From contig NZ_JARRCW010000001.1 in the NCBI RefSeq assembly GCF_031501865.1, forward strand, positions 4,230,001 to 4,294,000: DNA of 64,000 bases. Reading direction: 5' to 3'. Shown in pieces: positions 37,308 through 46,856 of the stretch. A program made the position numbers and the translations under genes. The notes under the pieces were generated by a model. That model was given only the letters and a program-made list of their open reading frames with translations. It was not told where the DNA came from and made no database searches. Position 1 is the first letter of the stretch; each line of letters starts with the position of its first letter. Source of the DNA: Pseudovibrio sp. M1P-2-3. Lineage in GTDB: Bacteria > Pseudomonadota > Alphaproteobacteria > Rhizobiales > Stappiaceae.

Positions 37308-39170
37308 TTAGTAGACGCGGGCTTTCGGTGCGATCTTCTTAGGATCAATACCACCTTGTTCAACAGTGGTAAGCGGCTCAAGAACAACCGGACGATAGCT
37401 CAAGGTCACCTTTCCATCCTCAGTGAGGTGGGAAATGGTGTGCTTGCGCCAGTTTTCATCATCACGGCCATCAAATGGACCGTCCTTGAAATCTTCACGT
37501 GCATGCGCACCGCGACTTTCTTTACGCGCTTCAGCGCCATAAACGGTCGTGATGGCGTTTGCCATGAGGTTTTCAAGTTCCAGTGTTTCCACCAGATCAG
37601 AGTTCCAAACCATTGAACGATCGGACACTTTAATGTCCTGCATTTCGCCCCAGATCGCGGAGATGCGCTCACAGCCCTGTTCAAGGCTTTCCTGCGTACG
37701 GAATACAGCAGCATCTTCTTGCATGGTGCGCTGCATTTTCTCACGCAGCTTTGCCGTCGGGGTCGAGCCGTTTGCATGGCGAATACGATCGAAGCGAGAC
37801 ATGATTTTCTCACAGCTGGCTTCATTCGGTGTCGGGATTTCCGCTTCGCGGTCAATCACTTCACCAGCGCGGATAGCAGCTGCTCTGCCAAACACCACCA
37901 AATCGATCAAGGAGTTGGAGCCCAGACGGTTGGCACCGTGAACAGAGGCACAACCCGCTTCACCCACAGCCATCAATCCCGGCGCAATAGCGTTCGGGTC
38001 GCTTTCAGTCGGGTTCAGCACTTCGCCCCAATAGTTGGTTGGAATGCCGCCCATGTTGTAGTGAACAGTCGGCAACACAGGGATAGGTGCTTTCGTCAGG
38101 TCCACACCGGCAAAGATGCGCGCGCTCTCGGAAATACCCGGCAGACGCTCTGCCAAAAGGTCAGGGTCAAGGTGGTCAAGATGCAGGAAGATGTGATCCT
38201 TGTTCTTACCAACACCGCGGCCTTCGCGAATTTCCATAGTCATGCAGCGGGACACCACATCGCGCGATGCAAGGTCTTTGGCTGATGGGGCATACCGCTC
38301 CATGAAGCGCTCGCCCTCGGAGTTCACAAGGTAACCACCTTCACCGCGAGCACCCTCGGTGATCAAACAGCCGGAGCCGTAAATACCGGTCGGGTGGAAC
38401 TGAACGAATTCCATATCCTGCAATGGCAGACCAGCGCGGGCAATCATGCCGCCGCCGTCACCTGTACAGGTGTGGGCAGAGGTGGCAGAGAAGAATGCGC
38501 GGCCATATCCACCAGTTGCCAGAACCACCATCTTGGCGGAGAAACGGTGGATCTTACCGTCATCAAGGTTCCACGCGATCACACCCTGACACACGCCATC
38601 CTCAGACATGATCAGATCAAGCGCGAAGTACTCGATGTAGAATTCGGCATTATGCTTCAAAGACTGACCATAGAGCGTGTGCAAAATGGCGTGGCCGGTG
38701 CGGTCCGCCGCTGCACAGGTGCGCTGTACGGGGGGGCCTTCACCAAAGTTCTGCATGTGCCCGCCGAATGGGCGCTGATAAATCTTGCCTTCTTCATTGC
38801 GCGAGAACGGCACACCGTAGTGCTCCAGCTCATAAACAGCAGCAGGAGCTTCGCGGGTCAGGTATTCCATGGCATCGGTATCACCGAGCCAGTCAGAACC
38901 CTTCACAGTGTCATACATATGCCACTGCCAGCTGTCCGGCGTCATGTTTTTAAGCGATGCAGCAATACCACCCTGTGCAGCTACTGTGTGCGAGCGGGTC
39001 GGGAACACTTTGGAAATACAGGCGGTCTTCAGGCCCTGCTCTGCCATTCCAAGGGTTGCACGCAAACCAGCGCCGCCAGCACCTACAACAACAACATCAA
39101 ATTTATGGTCTACAAATTCGTAGGCTTTGCCGCCCTGTGCAGCTGATGCCTGATTGGTTGATCCAGCCAT
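37308..39170 (-). CDS. sdhA: Succinate dehydrogenase flavoprotein subunit
   Basis: 620 aa. FAD is bound by [15 protein letters not shown], and the covalent FAD-His is H61 in SHTVAAQGG. Substrate residues lie in [23 protein letters not shown] and the arginine-rich capping region. It oxidises succinate to fumarate at the cytoplasmic face. Length and context (between sdhD and sdhB) are standard. Confidence 0.98.
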   Translation of the reverse strand: MAGSTNQASAAQGGKAYEFVDHKFDVVVVGAGGAGLRATLGMAEQGLKTACISKVFPTRSHTVAAQGGIAASLKNMTPDSWQWHMYDTVKGSDWLGDTDAMEYLTREAPAAVYELEHYGVPFSRNEEGKIYQRPFGGHMQNFGEGPPVQRTCAAADRTGHAILHTLYGQSLKHNAEFYIEYFALDLIMSEDGVCQGVIAWNLDDGKIHRFSAKMVVLATGGYGRAFFSATSAHTCTGDGGGMIARAGLPLQDMEFVQFHPTGIYGSGCLITEGARGEGGYLVNSEGERFMERYAPSAKDLASRDVVSRCMTMEIREGRGVGKNKDHIFLHLDHLDPDLLAERLPGISESARIFAGVDLTKAPIPVLPTVHYNMGGIPTNYWGEVLNPTESDPNAIAPGLMAVGEAGCASVHGANRLGSNSLIDLVVFGRAAAIRAGEVIDREAEIPTPNEASCEKIMSRFDRIRHANGSTPTAKLREKMQRTMQEDAAVFRTQESLEQGCERISAIWGEMQDIKVSDRSMVWNSDLVETLELENLMANAITTVYGAEARKESRGAHAREDFKDGPFDGRDDENWRKHTISHLTEDGKVTLSYRPVVLEPLTTVEQGGIDPKKIAPKARVY

Positions 39171-39175
39171 CTATA

Positions 39176-39559
39176 TCAGCCTCCGAAGGTGATTTTGAGC
39201 ACGGCAACAACTGAGGCCAGTGCAATGAAAGAAGAAAAGAAGGTGTTGCCCATGAGGGCAAGAAACTTGGTGCCTTCACTGGTGATGTAATCTTCAATGA
39301 TCACCTGCATGCCGAGCTTCATGTGGAAGCAGCCCACAAGGATGACCAGAAGCATCAAGGTAGAGACAATCGGATTTTGAAGGGCCTCAACGGTGGAGTT
39401 GTAATCTCCGCCCTGCAGGCAGATCACCAGAACCACGAAGAAGGAAATCAGGAAAACATTGGCAACAGCGGTAACGCGCTGACGCCAGAAATGCATTGTT
39501 CCATCTTTCGCCGATCCAAGGCCGCGAACTTTTTTAAGGGGGGTGCGCAAGTCTGACAT
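39176..39559 (-). CDS. sdhD: Succinate dehydrogenase membrane anchor subunit
   Basis: 127 aa from ATG 39559, chosen because it avoids overlap with sdhC and gives the family start MSDLRTPLKKVRGLGSAKDG. There are three membrane helices. His in FHMKLGMQVIIEDY is the likely haem b ligand region. It anchors SdhAB and forms the quinone site together with SdhC. Confidence 0.93.
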   Translation of the reverse strand: MSDLRTPLKKVRGLGSAKDGTMHFWRQRVTAVANVFLISFFVVLVICLQGGDYNSTVEALQNPIVSTLMLLVILVGCFHMKLGMQVIIEDYITSEGTKFLALMGNTFFSSFIALASVVAVLKITFGG

Positions 39560-39567
39560 TGGGTACC

Positions 39568-39966
39568 TCAGTGCACTAGAAGCCCGATGATCCATAAGAT
39601 CACGGTGATGCTGACAGAACCGATGATTGTTGCTTTTGCCATCCAGTTGGCAAAAGGCAAGTCAAAACCATGGCCCATATCCCAGATAAAGTGACGAAGA
39701 CCGCCCAGCATGTGGTGCACAAGCGCCCAGGTGAACCCAAAGAGCACAAGACGACCAAACCACGAGCCGTAAACGGCATTCACGGCGTCGAAATACTCAG
39801 GGCCAGCGGCGGCGGAAATAAGCCAGATGGCAAGGAACACCGTGCCAAAATAAAGTGCAGCACCGGTAATGCGGTGCAAAATTGACATCACCATCGTCAG
39901 GATTGGCTTGTAAACCTGCAGATGGGGCGACAGCGGCCTATTGGCCTTCAAGTCTGCGTTTGCCAT
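39568..39966 (-). CDS. sdhC: Succinate dehydrogenase cytochrome b556 subunit
   Basis: 132 aa. It opens with RPLSPHLQVYKP and has the signature SILHRITGAALYFG, then three membrane helices, including HHMLGGLRHFIWD with the haem-ligand His. First gene of the sdh operon. A near-palindrome shared with mdh lies 37 bp before its ATG. Confidence 0.95.
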   Translation of the reverse strand: MANADLKANRPLSPHLQVYKPILTMVMSILHRITGAALYFGTVFLAIWLISAAAGPEYFDAVNAVYGSWFGRLVLFGFTWALVHHMLGGLRHFIWDMGHGFDLPFANWMAKATIIGSVSITVILWIIGLLVH

Positions 39967-40416
39967 AAAACTTTCTCCCGTTCCCTCCTTGTTTACATTT
40001 ACGTTTACGTAAGCGTGAGCAAGGATGAGATATTGCGTGAAGATCTAATACCCGCAACACGCGGGTGCGTCAAAGCATCCAATGCAATTACAGCCAAAAA
40101 TTGCTATCAAATATGCCAAAGTCTACTTTTTTCTCATCTTCTTTGACTTATAGGCTATAAATTGCCCAAGAAAAAGCTCCATAAATCAACAGGATAACAT
40201 GAAAGTAATACTCATGTTTTACATTTTCTGAATTTTTTGTAAATTTTTCAGAGTTGAGTATAAACTTCCCAATCATGAGATAGCTTTTCCAAACTTGCAT
40301 AGGTTGAAAACACCGGCATACAAATTTAAAATAGAGTCATTCCAGTTAAAGCTCGCGGACAGAGGAGGTGAAATGCACTAGCTTAGCAACTCCGTTACTC
40401 GTCTTTGTTGCCACGG
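39967..40416. other. sdh promoter region and downstream region of glycosyltransferase gene
   Basis: 450 bp. It contains repeated GTTTAC units at 39991-40008 and the palindrome at 40003-40014 near sdhC. The rest is AT-rich with no gene seen. An imperfect stem (CTAGC/GCTAG, 40379-40423) overlaps the end of the glycosyltransferase gene. Confidence 0.45.
40003..40014. promoter_or_regulatory. Palindrome GTTTACGTAAGC before sdhC
   Basis: It differs by one base from the perfect dyad before mdh (19644-19655). An additional GTTTAC half-site lies 12 bp further upstream on the plus strand (39991). Candidate shared operator of TCA genes. Confidence 0.45.
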
Positions 40417-42201
40417 CTAGCTCTCTACATGTTCGATAAAAGGTGAGAAGTTCAATAATCTAGTTGAAATAATAGCTAGGTTACCAAATCTAGCTGACGA
40501 TATTGCAATATCACATCTTGCTTCAACGCGCTTACACGCCTCACTTACACTTCTTTCAATACAATTATTCTCGTCATTTACATTCATGACAATCAGTACA
40601 TTAGATGGATCACTACAGAAAAGAAGTTCAATTACATTCGAAAGATCATAGGTGGATGAAACATTAATCAAAACTAACGAATTTTGAATATTATCGAGAG
40701 ACTTCACCTTACTGCCCTTAAGAGGCAACCAACCATCTACAGTCTGTTTAAGCCGTTTAATGTGATCTTTATAATCGAAGTACGCTGATGCAGGACCATT
40801 CGCGCTTAACGCCTCCATATATATTTCTTTATTATCATCCCTATCTGAGAGGTAAACTGCTTGATAACCTTTTAAAGCTGACTGAATAGTTCCTAAGAAT
40901 TCAGTTAGATTGTCATCTATTGAGGAGCTATCGGAAAAGTCGCCACTAATTCTGTTTTGGTAAGAGTTATCTAGGTCCACATAGTTAGAAACAATAGACC
41001 AATCAAGTTCACTATGAGGCAGGTACAGCTCCTCTTCCTGTTTTACTTTAGACAGTAGCCTATTTGCTTCTCTCTTTAATTTGAACTTGAGTGTCTTTTT
41101 TTGCTTTTTGATACTCGGCAAGCATATATCTGAGTTAACCGATACGCCTTGTGAAACTATTTTCTTAAAATATTCATAGGCTTCAGAAGAGCGAACAGCC
41201 GTTGTATGCTTTTCAAGAAACAAATCTCTCGAAGCTTCTGATATACGCCTCATCTTACTTTCATCACTAAGAAGATCATACAAGCAAGCCATAAATTTAC
41301 TTGGGCTTGTTTCTATATAATGGATACCTTCTTCCAGACCCAGTAGTTTTGCATTCCGAATGCGATCAGTCACAAAAACCGCGCCTGAAGCGATAGCTTC
41401 ATGTACCTTAATTAATGGAACTTGGTAACGTGTACAGCAAGATGCGATTATTTTAGACTTTGCTAGGGCTTCACGATACTGAGATCCAACCAGACTTCTG
41501 GAAAAATTATCACAATATTTGTAGCCAGGATGATTTTTTTGCAAAATCTTCAAATGACTCTGGTACTTTAAAGTTTCATCCATATAAACTCTGACTGGAT
41601 ATAGTTTTGGGCTAATTGCTCCCAGCCTAGTTACATCCCAAACCCGGCCCTCCAAAGAATAAGTAGAAAAACGCTCTGGATCTAAAGCTCTCGGATACAG
41701 AATAAACTCAACTCGTTTTCGGACTTCAGAGGAGAAGGTACCAATGAAGACTTCTGGATCAATATGAAATGGCGCATAAACGGAGAATACCGATTGGAAA
41801 CCATTTTTTAACAAAACATGATCCCACTCGTTTGGATTCAACTGCCAAAAGTCATTCATCCAAAATACTTTGGGTATATGTTCTACTTTATCTAACCCTA
41901 ATGGAAAAACAAGTTTGTCCGCTGAAATACCAAACCGACTAGCCTTATCGGTATCTAAGGGTTTTGATCTCAGTAACTCTTGCGGCCCTCGATAACAAAT
42001 TATGCAATCAATCTTTACTCCTTCGCGCTCATATTCATCAATAATATCAGGAACATGGTTGTTATTGTAACGAAAGCCTGGGCCATAGAGAATGAAGTTG
42101 GATCCGCGCTTTGCAAAGTACTCTTGAAGAGCAACCTGCTCATAATAAATCGTGTCAGCAACCCACCCGTTAAAATTAATTGAAAGTGCGAGAATATTCA
42201 T
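40417..42201 (-). CDS. Glycosyltransferase with extra C-terminal domain
   Basis: 594 aa. The N-terminal about 370 residues look like a GT-B glycosyltransferase (group 1/GT4-like): opening MNILALSINFNGW, and a C-terminal Rossmann segment with VPLIKVHEAIASGAVFVTDR, the usual donor-binding Glu region. A basic linker (about 375-400) leads to a second domain of about 190 residues with alternating strands and helices (VYLSDRDDNKEIYMEAL, LVLINVSSTYDLSNVIELL) that I do not recognise; it resembles a small methyltransferase or Rossmann fold. Low GC relative to neighbours suggests acquisition. Probable role in glycosylating a surface molecule. Confidence 0.7.
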   Translation of the reverse strand: MNILALSINFNGWVADTIYYEQVALQEYFAKRGSNFILYGPGFRYNNNHVPDIIDEYEREGVKIDCIICYRGPQELLRSKPLDTDKASRFGISADKLVFPLGLDKVEHIPKVFWMNDFWQLNPNEWDHVLLKNGFQSVFSVYAPFHIDPEVFIGTFSSEVRKRVEFILYPRALDPERFSTYSLEGRVWDVTRLGAISPKLYPVRVYMDETLKYQSHLKILQKNHPGYKYCDNFSRSLVGSQYREALAKSKIIASCCTRYQVPLIKVHEAIASGAVFVTDRIRNAKLLGLEEGIHYIETSPSKFMACLYDLLSDESKMRRISEASRDLFLEKHTTAVRSSEAYEYFKKIVSQGVSVNSDICLPSIKKQKKTLKFKLKREANRLLSKVKQEEELYLPHSELDWSIVSNYVDLDNSYQNRISGDFSDSSSIDDNLTEFLGTIQSALKGYQAVYLSDRDDNKEIYMEALSANGPASAYFDYKDHIKRLKQTVDGWLPLKGSKVKSLDNIQNSLVLINVSSTYDLSNVIELLFCSDPSNVLIVMNVNDENNCIERSVSEACKRVEARCDIAISSARFGNLAIISTRLLNFSPFIEHVES

Positions 42202-42480
42202 GATTATTGCTTTAAGATAGAAGTTTCCAGCTCTTTTATTTAGTATTTACACTAGTTAATGAGCTTATCTGCGGTTATTTCACTACTTGAATATAAGATT
42301 TCATAGCATACTTTTCCAAGTACTTTATGCCAGCACCGCACAGTTTTTTAGCTCAAGAGAGTGCCAGTAAGCTGCCACACAAACTACGCTCACAAACACA
42401 CAAAAGCCAATGCCATCCACCCGCGCAGACAGCACCAGCCATTTTTCCTCTAATTTATTAAGGGATTAACTCACCACACT
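42202..42480. other. Intergenic between RTX and glycosyltransferase genes
   Basis: 279 bp, AT-rich. It holds the glycosyltransferase promoter. No gene or clear terminator seen. Confidence 0.35.
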
Positions 42481-44418
42481 TTACGAAAACGTAAAGAGGT
42501 CGTGATGCTGCAAGTCAGACGCAGTCACACCTTCCAAAGTGATCGAGTTATCATGGTAGCTAATCACAGCAGATTCTCCGGTTGGGGAATTGCTGTCGGA
42601 CACCTGAGAAATATTCAGATCATCCTTGATAACACCATCGCCAATAAAGCGCAGCGTGTCTGTGTTTATATCAAAGTCAGTAATAGTGTCATTGCCAGCA
42701 TTTTTCTCGAAAACAAATGTGTCACTGCCACCGTTTCCAGTCAAAGTATCATTGCCGGTACCACCAAAGATCATATCATTACTGTCACCACCAACAATCA
42801 CATCATCTCCGCCGAAGCCATACAAATATGTATCCGAATGCTGGTTGGTTTTGACCATATTCTCGGCATAGATAGCATCACCATAGTCGGTGCCCGCAAT
42901 GAACAGGTTGCCACCATTATTAATATCTTCACCTGCGATATATTGCCCGCTATAAGCCCCGGTGATCAAAACCGTTTGACCATCTGAAAGCCCCAGACCA
43001 TCCAGTTCGTCTTGTAGAGTTGAGGTTCCATCCCCCACATGCTGCGACAGGTCGCTGTCAGAGATTACGGCTCCGGTTTTATCAACATAATGCCCGTCAT
43101 CATAGGTGATGGAGAACGAGGTATTTATCAGTTCCGTAGAGAGCTGGTGCTTGATATTCGCCGCAGATGTCCCGGATCCGGAGGTCTTCTGCATGTAGCT
43201 GACAAGGTCATTATTGATGGCAAGACGTGCAACAACACCGCCGTTCCCCATATTATCCACGTCCGTATCAACTTCGTATTCGCCGTTGCTGGTCGCTTCT
43301 TCTTTAAAGTAAGTCAGGTCGCTTTGTTCGGTGTGTGTTGCGGTGTAGACAAATACATCGTTGCGCAGGTCAAAATCCCCCACATACGCATAGTCTTGGT
43401 GTGCAGAAACCTTGGTTGTCTCATCTCCCCCACCACTTCCAAAAATGGAAGACATCACACCAGTACTCAGAGCACTGACGCCGAGACCAAAAACAATTCC
43501 AAACGAAGTCGAACCCGCAAATGCAAATCCTGCAGCTTCCAAACTCGCTGTGACCACTTCTTTGCCGGTCTTGAACCCTTCATCAACGGCCCACTCGCTC
43601 CATGGGTTTGCCTCTTGGTCACTCGCCCCTTCAAAAACGTAGTCGGACTTGACACCACCACAGATAATCAGATCAGCACCCGGCCCCGTATAGACCTTAT
43701 CGATATCCTGCCCAGTGCGCATGCCAACATTGATGATATCGTTCCCTGCACCTGCATAAACTGTATCACTGCCCTCACCCACATCAATAATATCGTTGCC
43801 ACTGCCACCGTAAACGGTGTCATTGCCTGATCCAGTTGAGATGATATTGCTGCCGGTATGAGCTTCGGTTCCGTCTGTCCCGTTCCCCCCGTAAATCAGG
43901 TTATCGCCGTTACCCGTGGTGATCGTATCATTACCCCAACCACCGTAAATGGTGTTATTCCCATTACCTGCATTGATTGTGTCATTATAGCTGAGGCTGG
44001 CATCATAGGCACTGTGAGCTTCATCCCCATAAATCACCGCACCCACTTTACTGTCTGCGCGCATGATAATGGTATCATTTCCAGAACCACCAGCCAGCGT
44101 GAAATGGTTCCCATCATGGGCGGGAATATCCGTTATATCAATTTTATCATTTCCCCCACCCATATCGAGGTTTAAATCCAGATTGGTGGAGTATTGGTGG
44201 TTTCGCATATCGAACTTAAAGGTGTCATTTCCACCATTAAGTGTCAGATCAAGCCCTTTCAAATGGGCTCCAGAATATGACTTTGAAAAAGTAAATTTAA
44301 CATTAGTATTTTCATCGGTCCAAGCTTTGAACTGATAGTGATATTTGTGGTCGTCAAAACAGCCTCCACCCTTGATATTGTAATTACCTCCGGTAAAAAA
44401 TGTTTTGTAAATTGTCAT
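42481..44418 (-). CDS. RTX calcium-binding repeat protein
   Basis: 645 aa from ATG 44418, which follows GGTGA; the open frame continues to 44526 without support. The chain is made of two blocks of GGxGxD repeats (about 65-270 and about 570-620) that should fold as calcium beta-rolls. Between them is a middle domain with a hydrophobic glycine-rich helix (VTASLEAAGFAFAGSTSFGI, about 300-335), possibly membrane-active. There is no catalytic motif. The end is hydrophobic with FTFS, consistent with type I secretion, but no exporter genes are nearby. It could be an adhesin or pore-type toxin. Confidence 0.8.
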   Translation of the reverse strand: MTIYKTFFTGGNYNIKGGGCFDDHKYHYQFKAWTDENTNVKFTFSKSYSGAHLKGLDLTLNGGNDTFKFDMRNHQYSTNLDLNLDMGGGNDKIDITDIPAHDGNHFTLAGGSGNDTIIMRADSKVGAVIYGDEAHSAYDASLSYNDTINAGNGNNTIYGGWGNDTITTGNGDNLIYGGNGTDGTEAHTGSNIISTGSGNDTVYGGSGNDIIDVGEGSDTVYAGAGNDIINVGMRTGQDIDKVYTGPGADLIICGGVKSDYVFEGASDQEANPWSEWAVDEGFKTGKEVVTASLEAAGFAFAGSTSFGIVFGLGVSALSTGVMSSIFGSGGGDETTKVSAHQDYAYVGDFDLRNDVFVYTATHTEQSDLTYFKEEATSNGEYEVDTDVDNMGNGGVVARLAINNDLVSYMQKTSGSGTSAANIKHQLSTELINTSFSITYDDGHYVDKTGAVISDSDLSQHVGDGTSTLQDELDGLGLSDGQTVLITGAYSGQYIAGEDINNGGNLFIAGTDYGDAIYAENMVKTNQHSDTYLYGFGGDDVIVGGDSNDMIFGGTGNDTLTGNGGSDTFVFEKNAGNDTITDFDINTDTLRFIGDGVIKDDLNISQVSDSNSPTGESAVISYHDNSITLEGVTASDLQHHDLFTFS

Positions 44419-44723
44419 GACTTTCACCGTTAACTGTTGATACAGATAAATGGCGCGTCGTGATAACGGCTTACTTTTCCAGTCGTTAGGCGCGTCATTG
44501 CTGGGCGAACCTATCAACACAACCAACTGAGAGAAGTTAATAATTATTCATTTTCATAGGAACTGAATAACCGCCGAAATTTCAGTAAATTAAGTATGAT
44601 TTACTCATTAGGTAAGTTGCATTAACTCATTACGTAAGGTGTATTTACCTATAGCGTAAAGCAAACACTCCTATGACGTCTAATTTTACAAATTGCCCAC
44701 AATCATAATCTTTTAAGATAAAA
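44419..44723. other. Intergenic upstream of RTX gene
   Basis: 305 AT-rich bases between the deaminase-like gene and the RTX gene, both on the minus strand. The paired direct repeat at 44603-44641 is the only structured element I see. Confidence 0.4.
44603..44641. promoter_or_regulatory. Pair of 17-bp direct repeats, 22-bp period
   Basis: ACTCATTAGGTAAGTTG (44603-44619) and ACTCATTACGTAAGGTG (44625-44641) agree at 15 of 17 bases with a 22-bp period, two helical turns. They lie about 190-220 bp upstream of the RTX start and just downstream of the deaminase-like gene. Binding sites for a regulator are likely; its identity is unknown. Confidence 0.45.
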
Positions 44724-45350
44724 TTATCTCTTTCCCCTTTTAACTGTCACTCTTCTCTTACTCCTTGGCTCATTTATTCTTCCAAATTCCTCTTTTCTTT
44801 TACGCTTTTTCGATGTTGACGCTTTTGTAATGCTGCTGTCACCATAGAAAACGACCCAAGTTTCAGACCTTCTTTGCAGCCATGGACCACAACCTTTACA
44901 AGGCGGGATATCTACATAAAGGTAATTGCAACCTTCATGTTGAAAAAAAGGGCGTTTTTGTTTCTCTGCAATAAGTATAGCAGTTTGTTCGGCATGTTGT
45001 TCTTTTGATGAAAAGGCAAATGGAGCTTTTATGCAGCCAAGCTGTAATGTATTATGCCTTGTCTGATTATAAGAGTGGTCTAGGCCAACATACAGCCTTG
45101 AGCACCCATATATCAAAGAACAGGCTCCACCCTCCCCAGCAGCTAGATAGTCAAGATTACTTATAGTTGGGTAACCACTTGTTGGGGCCAGAGCTACAAC
45201 TGCACTACAGGAACCATATCCTAGCCCAATACCAAGGTGTCCTAGAAATTCCCTGAAGTGATTATTGCACTCACTCTCCAAGCGAAGGCCTAGACTTGTT
45301 TCAAATTCATTTCCCCCCTCGCCCGCCTCATAAATATCTCTGATTGTCAT
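44724..45350 (-). CDS. Deaminase-fold protein with basic NLS-like tail
   Basis: 208 aa from ATG 45350, behind AGGTG; an upstream GTG at 45356 adds two residues. The middle holds the two zinc motifs of the cytidine-deaminase superfamily: His119-Ala-Glu121 (EQHAEQTAIL), then Pro150-Cys151-x2-Cys154 (DIPPCKGCG), about 30 residues apart, with a strand YLYVD between them. The last 30 residues are extremely basic (KKRKRKEE, then RSKRRVTVKRGKR), which resembles a bipartite nuclear localisation signal or a nucleic-acid-binding tail. There is no signal peptide. No immunity gene is adjacent. It is in an AT-rich island beside an RTX gene. A deaminase effector or toxin is possible; the substrate is unknown, and ordinary nucleotide metabolism is not excluded. 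Confidence 0.65.
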   Translation of the reverse strand: MTIRDIYEAGEGGNEFETSLGLRLESECNNHFREFLGHLGIGLGYGSCSAVVALAPTSGYPTISNLDYLAAGEGGACSLIYGCSRLYVGLDHSYNQTRHNTLQLGCIKAPFAFSSKEQHAEQTAILIAEKQKRPFFQHEGCNYLYVDIPPCKGCGPWLQRRSETWVVFYGDSSITKASTSKKRKRKEEFGRINEPRSKRRVTVKRGKR

Positions 45351-45649
45351 ACCCACACCTAATAATTTAATAGTATTTAATCACCTTAGTGGGGCTCCAT
45401 GGGTATATCAATCCATGACATATTAAGTAGAATTATCTAAATTGAAGTTTTACATGTTGTTTCGTTCGGGAGACGAAGGAATATTACTTCTTACTTCACG
45501 CTAAGAAGTATCTCCTACATTTTTATAATTTTATATCGATTAGGTCAGGGCAGTGAATTTACTAAAGTATGCCTCATATCAATAAACACCATACCAATTT
45601 CAGTACGAAGAGATGAGGCTTGCATTCCATCCCATCCCTCTCAAGATGC
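45351..45649. other. Intergenic upstream of deaminase-like gene
   Basis: 299 bp of very AT-rich DNA between minus-strand genes. A perfect stem ACTTCTTA/TAAGAAGT (45486-45509) is its only distinct structure, about 135 bp before the deaminase-like start. It could be the terminator of the upstream gene or an operator. Confidence 0.4.
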
Positions 45650-46693
45650 TTAAATCTTTCCATCCAGAAACACATCGCAGCCGGTTCCTTCCAGCACTAA
45701 ACGTACTTCGCTCTGGTGCTCAGGCGAAAGGGCCGCGAAAGAGGTGCGCAGGGCTGCGAGGCATTTGGACTGGTAGGCGAACACATCCTGCACCCAGGGC
45801 CTGCCGTCAATCTCTGCTTCAAGCTTGGTGTTACCCGCCAGTGCCGCCCGCTCATTTGCCAGTGCAAGGGGGGCATAAGTGCGGCCGATTTCATCGAATA
45901 ACGGCTTTAAAAGCTCCAGGCTTTTCTCTTTCTTCCAGCCGCTTTCATCAACCGAAACACCTGAGGCATCGCCCGCAAGATCCACCCAACAGCGCACTCT
46001 TGGCGAAATCTTATCACAGATTTTGGCAGAGGAAGGCTCGACAATCGTAAGTTGGGAGAGTTGGCCATAGATGGCAAAATCCGCCGCGCTTGCTCTGGTA
46101 CCGAACAAGAAAGGTTGCTTGGCAATAATCCCGTCAAGAATACCCAGTAGCCGCTTATAGCCAGCCTCTGTAGCTTTTTTGGTGATCTCATTGGAGCCAA
46201 CCATGTTCCGGCGCCCCTCCTGCCGCTTCCTGAACAACTGCCCTATGGCATTGGCAGTTTTATCATCCAGTTGCGGCGCCGCCCAATGCATAAGCATCGG
46301 TGTTGCGTGCTCAGCATTCCCCTCATCCGCCCAGCGGTAGTGGTACATGATCCGGGAAATCCACTCATCGGCAAAATCTTCCAACAAGTCCTGAAGGAAA
46401 CAGGTTACAGGGTCCGCCGGCAGTGTTTCACGGCCGCTATACTCCGTTTCCAACCTGCGGATCAGCGGCGTGCTATCAACTTGCGCCTCGCGCTGCCCCT
46501 CTTCATTGGTGAAATAGATAACCGGATACAAAAGAGGTTTCGGTTTGGGGTACCCCTTCAATGTTCCGTGGGCCTGCACTAGAAACGCATAGGGAATCCG
46601 GCGATACCGCAGATAGGCCACCATCTTCATTGAATAGGGTGACCCAGGGATGCCCTGTATCTCCATTACTTTTTCTTTTTGTACATCAGCCAA
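45650..46693 (-). CDS. Long glutathione S-transferase-like protein (copy 2 of tandem pair)
   Basis: 347 aa. The N-terminal thioredoxin-like domain opens GIPGSPYSMKMVAYLRYRRI, with Ser in SPYS as likely glutathione contact and DSTPLIRRLE as the GSH-binding loop. The helical C-terminal domain includes ASAADFAIYGQL. The extra 100 residues beyond a usual GST share blocks with the neighbour at 46857 (WVQDVFAYQSKCLAAL). A start at residue 10 (MEIQG) is possible. It follows its paralogue by about 160 bp on the same strand. The substrate is unknown. Confidence 0.8.
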   Translation of the reverse strand: MADVQKEKVMEIQGIPGSPYSMKMVAYLRYRRIPYAFLVQAHGTLKGYPKPKPLLYPVIYFTNEEGQREAQVDSTPLIRRLETEYSGRETLPADPVTCFLQDLLEDFADEWISRIMYHYRWADEGNAEHATPMLMHWAAPQLDDKTANAIGQLFRKRQEGRRNMVGSNEITKKATEAGYKRLLGILDGIIAKQPFLFGTRASAADFAIYGQLSQLTIVEPSSAKICDKISPRVRCWVDLAGDASGVSVDESGWKKEKSLELLKPLFDEIGRTYAPLALANERAALAGNTKLEAEIDGRPWVQDVFAYQSKCLAALRTSFAALSPEHQSEVRLVLEGTGCDVFLDGKI

Positions 46694-46856
46694 CTTACTT
46701 CACTCCCCTTGTTATGGGACAACCCTATCGAAAAGCGTAGGCTCATTCTTTTAGCTTTAGGGCGCAATTGACCTTTGAGTTTTTAAGGCTTCTTGGCAAA
46801 GCGCTCCACTTGATTTGAAAGCGCCCCGCCGAATATGCGGTTCAGTTTTTTTGACA

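Noticed and set aside
44724-45350. Ordinary cytidine or tRNA-adenosine deaminase
   Set aside because: Length, the surrounding sequence and the polybasic tail do not match Cdd, TadA or dCMP deaminases as I know them, although the zinc motifs are shared.
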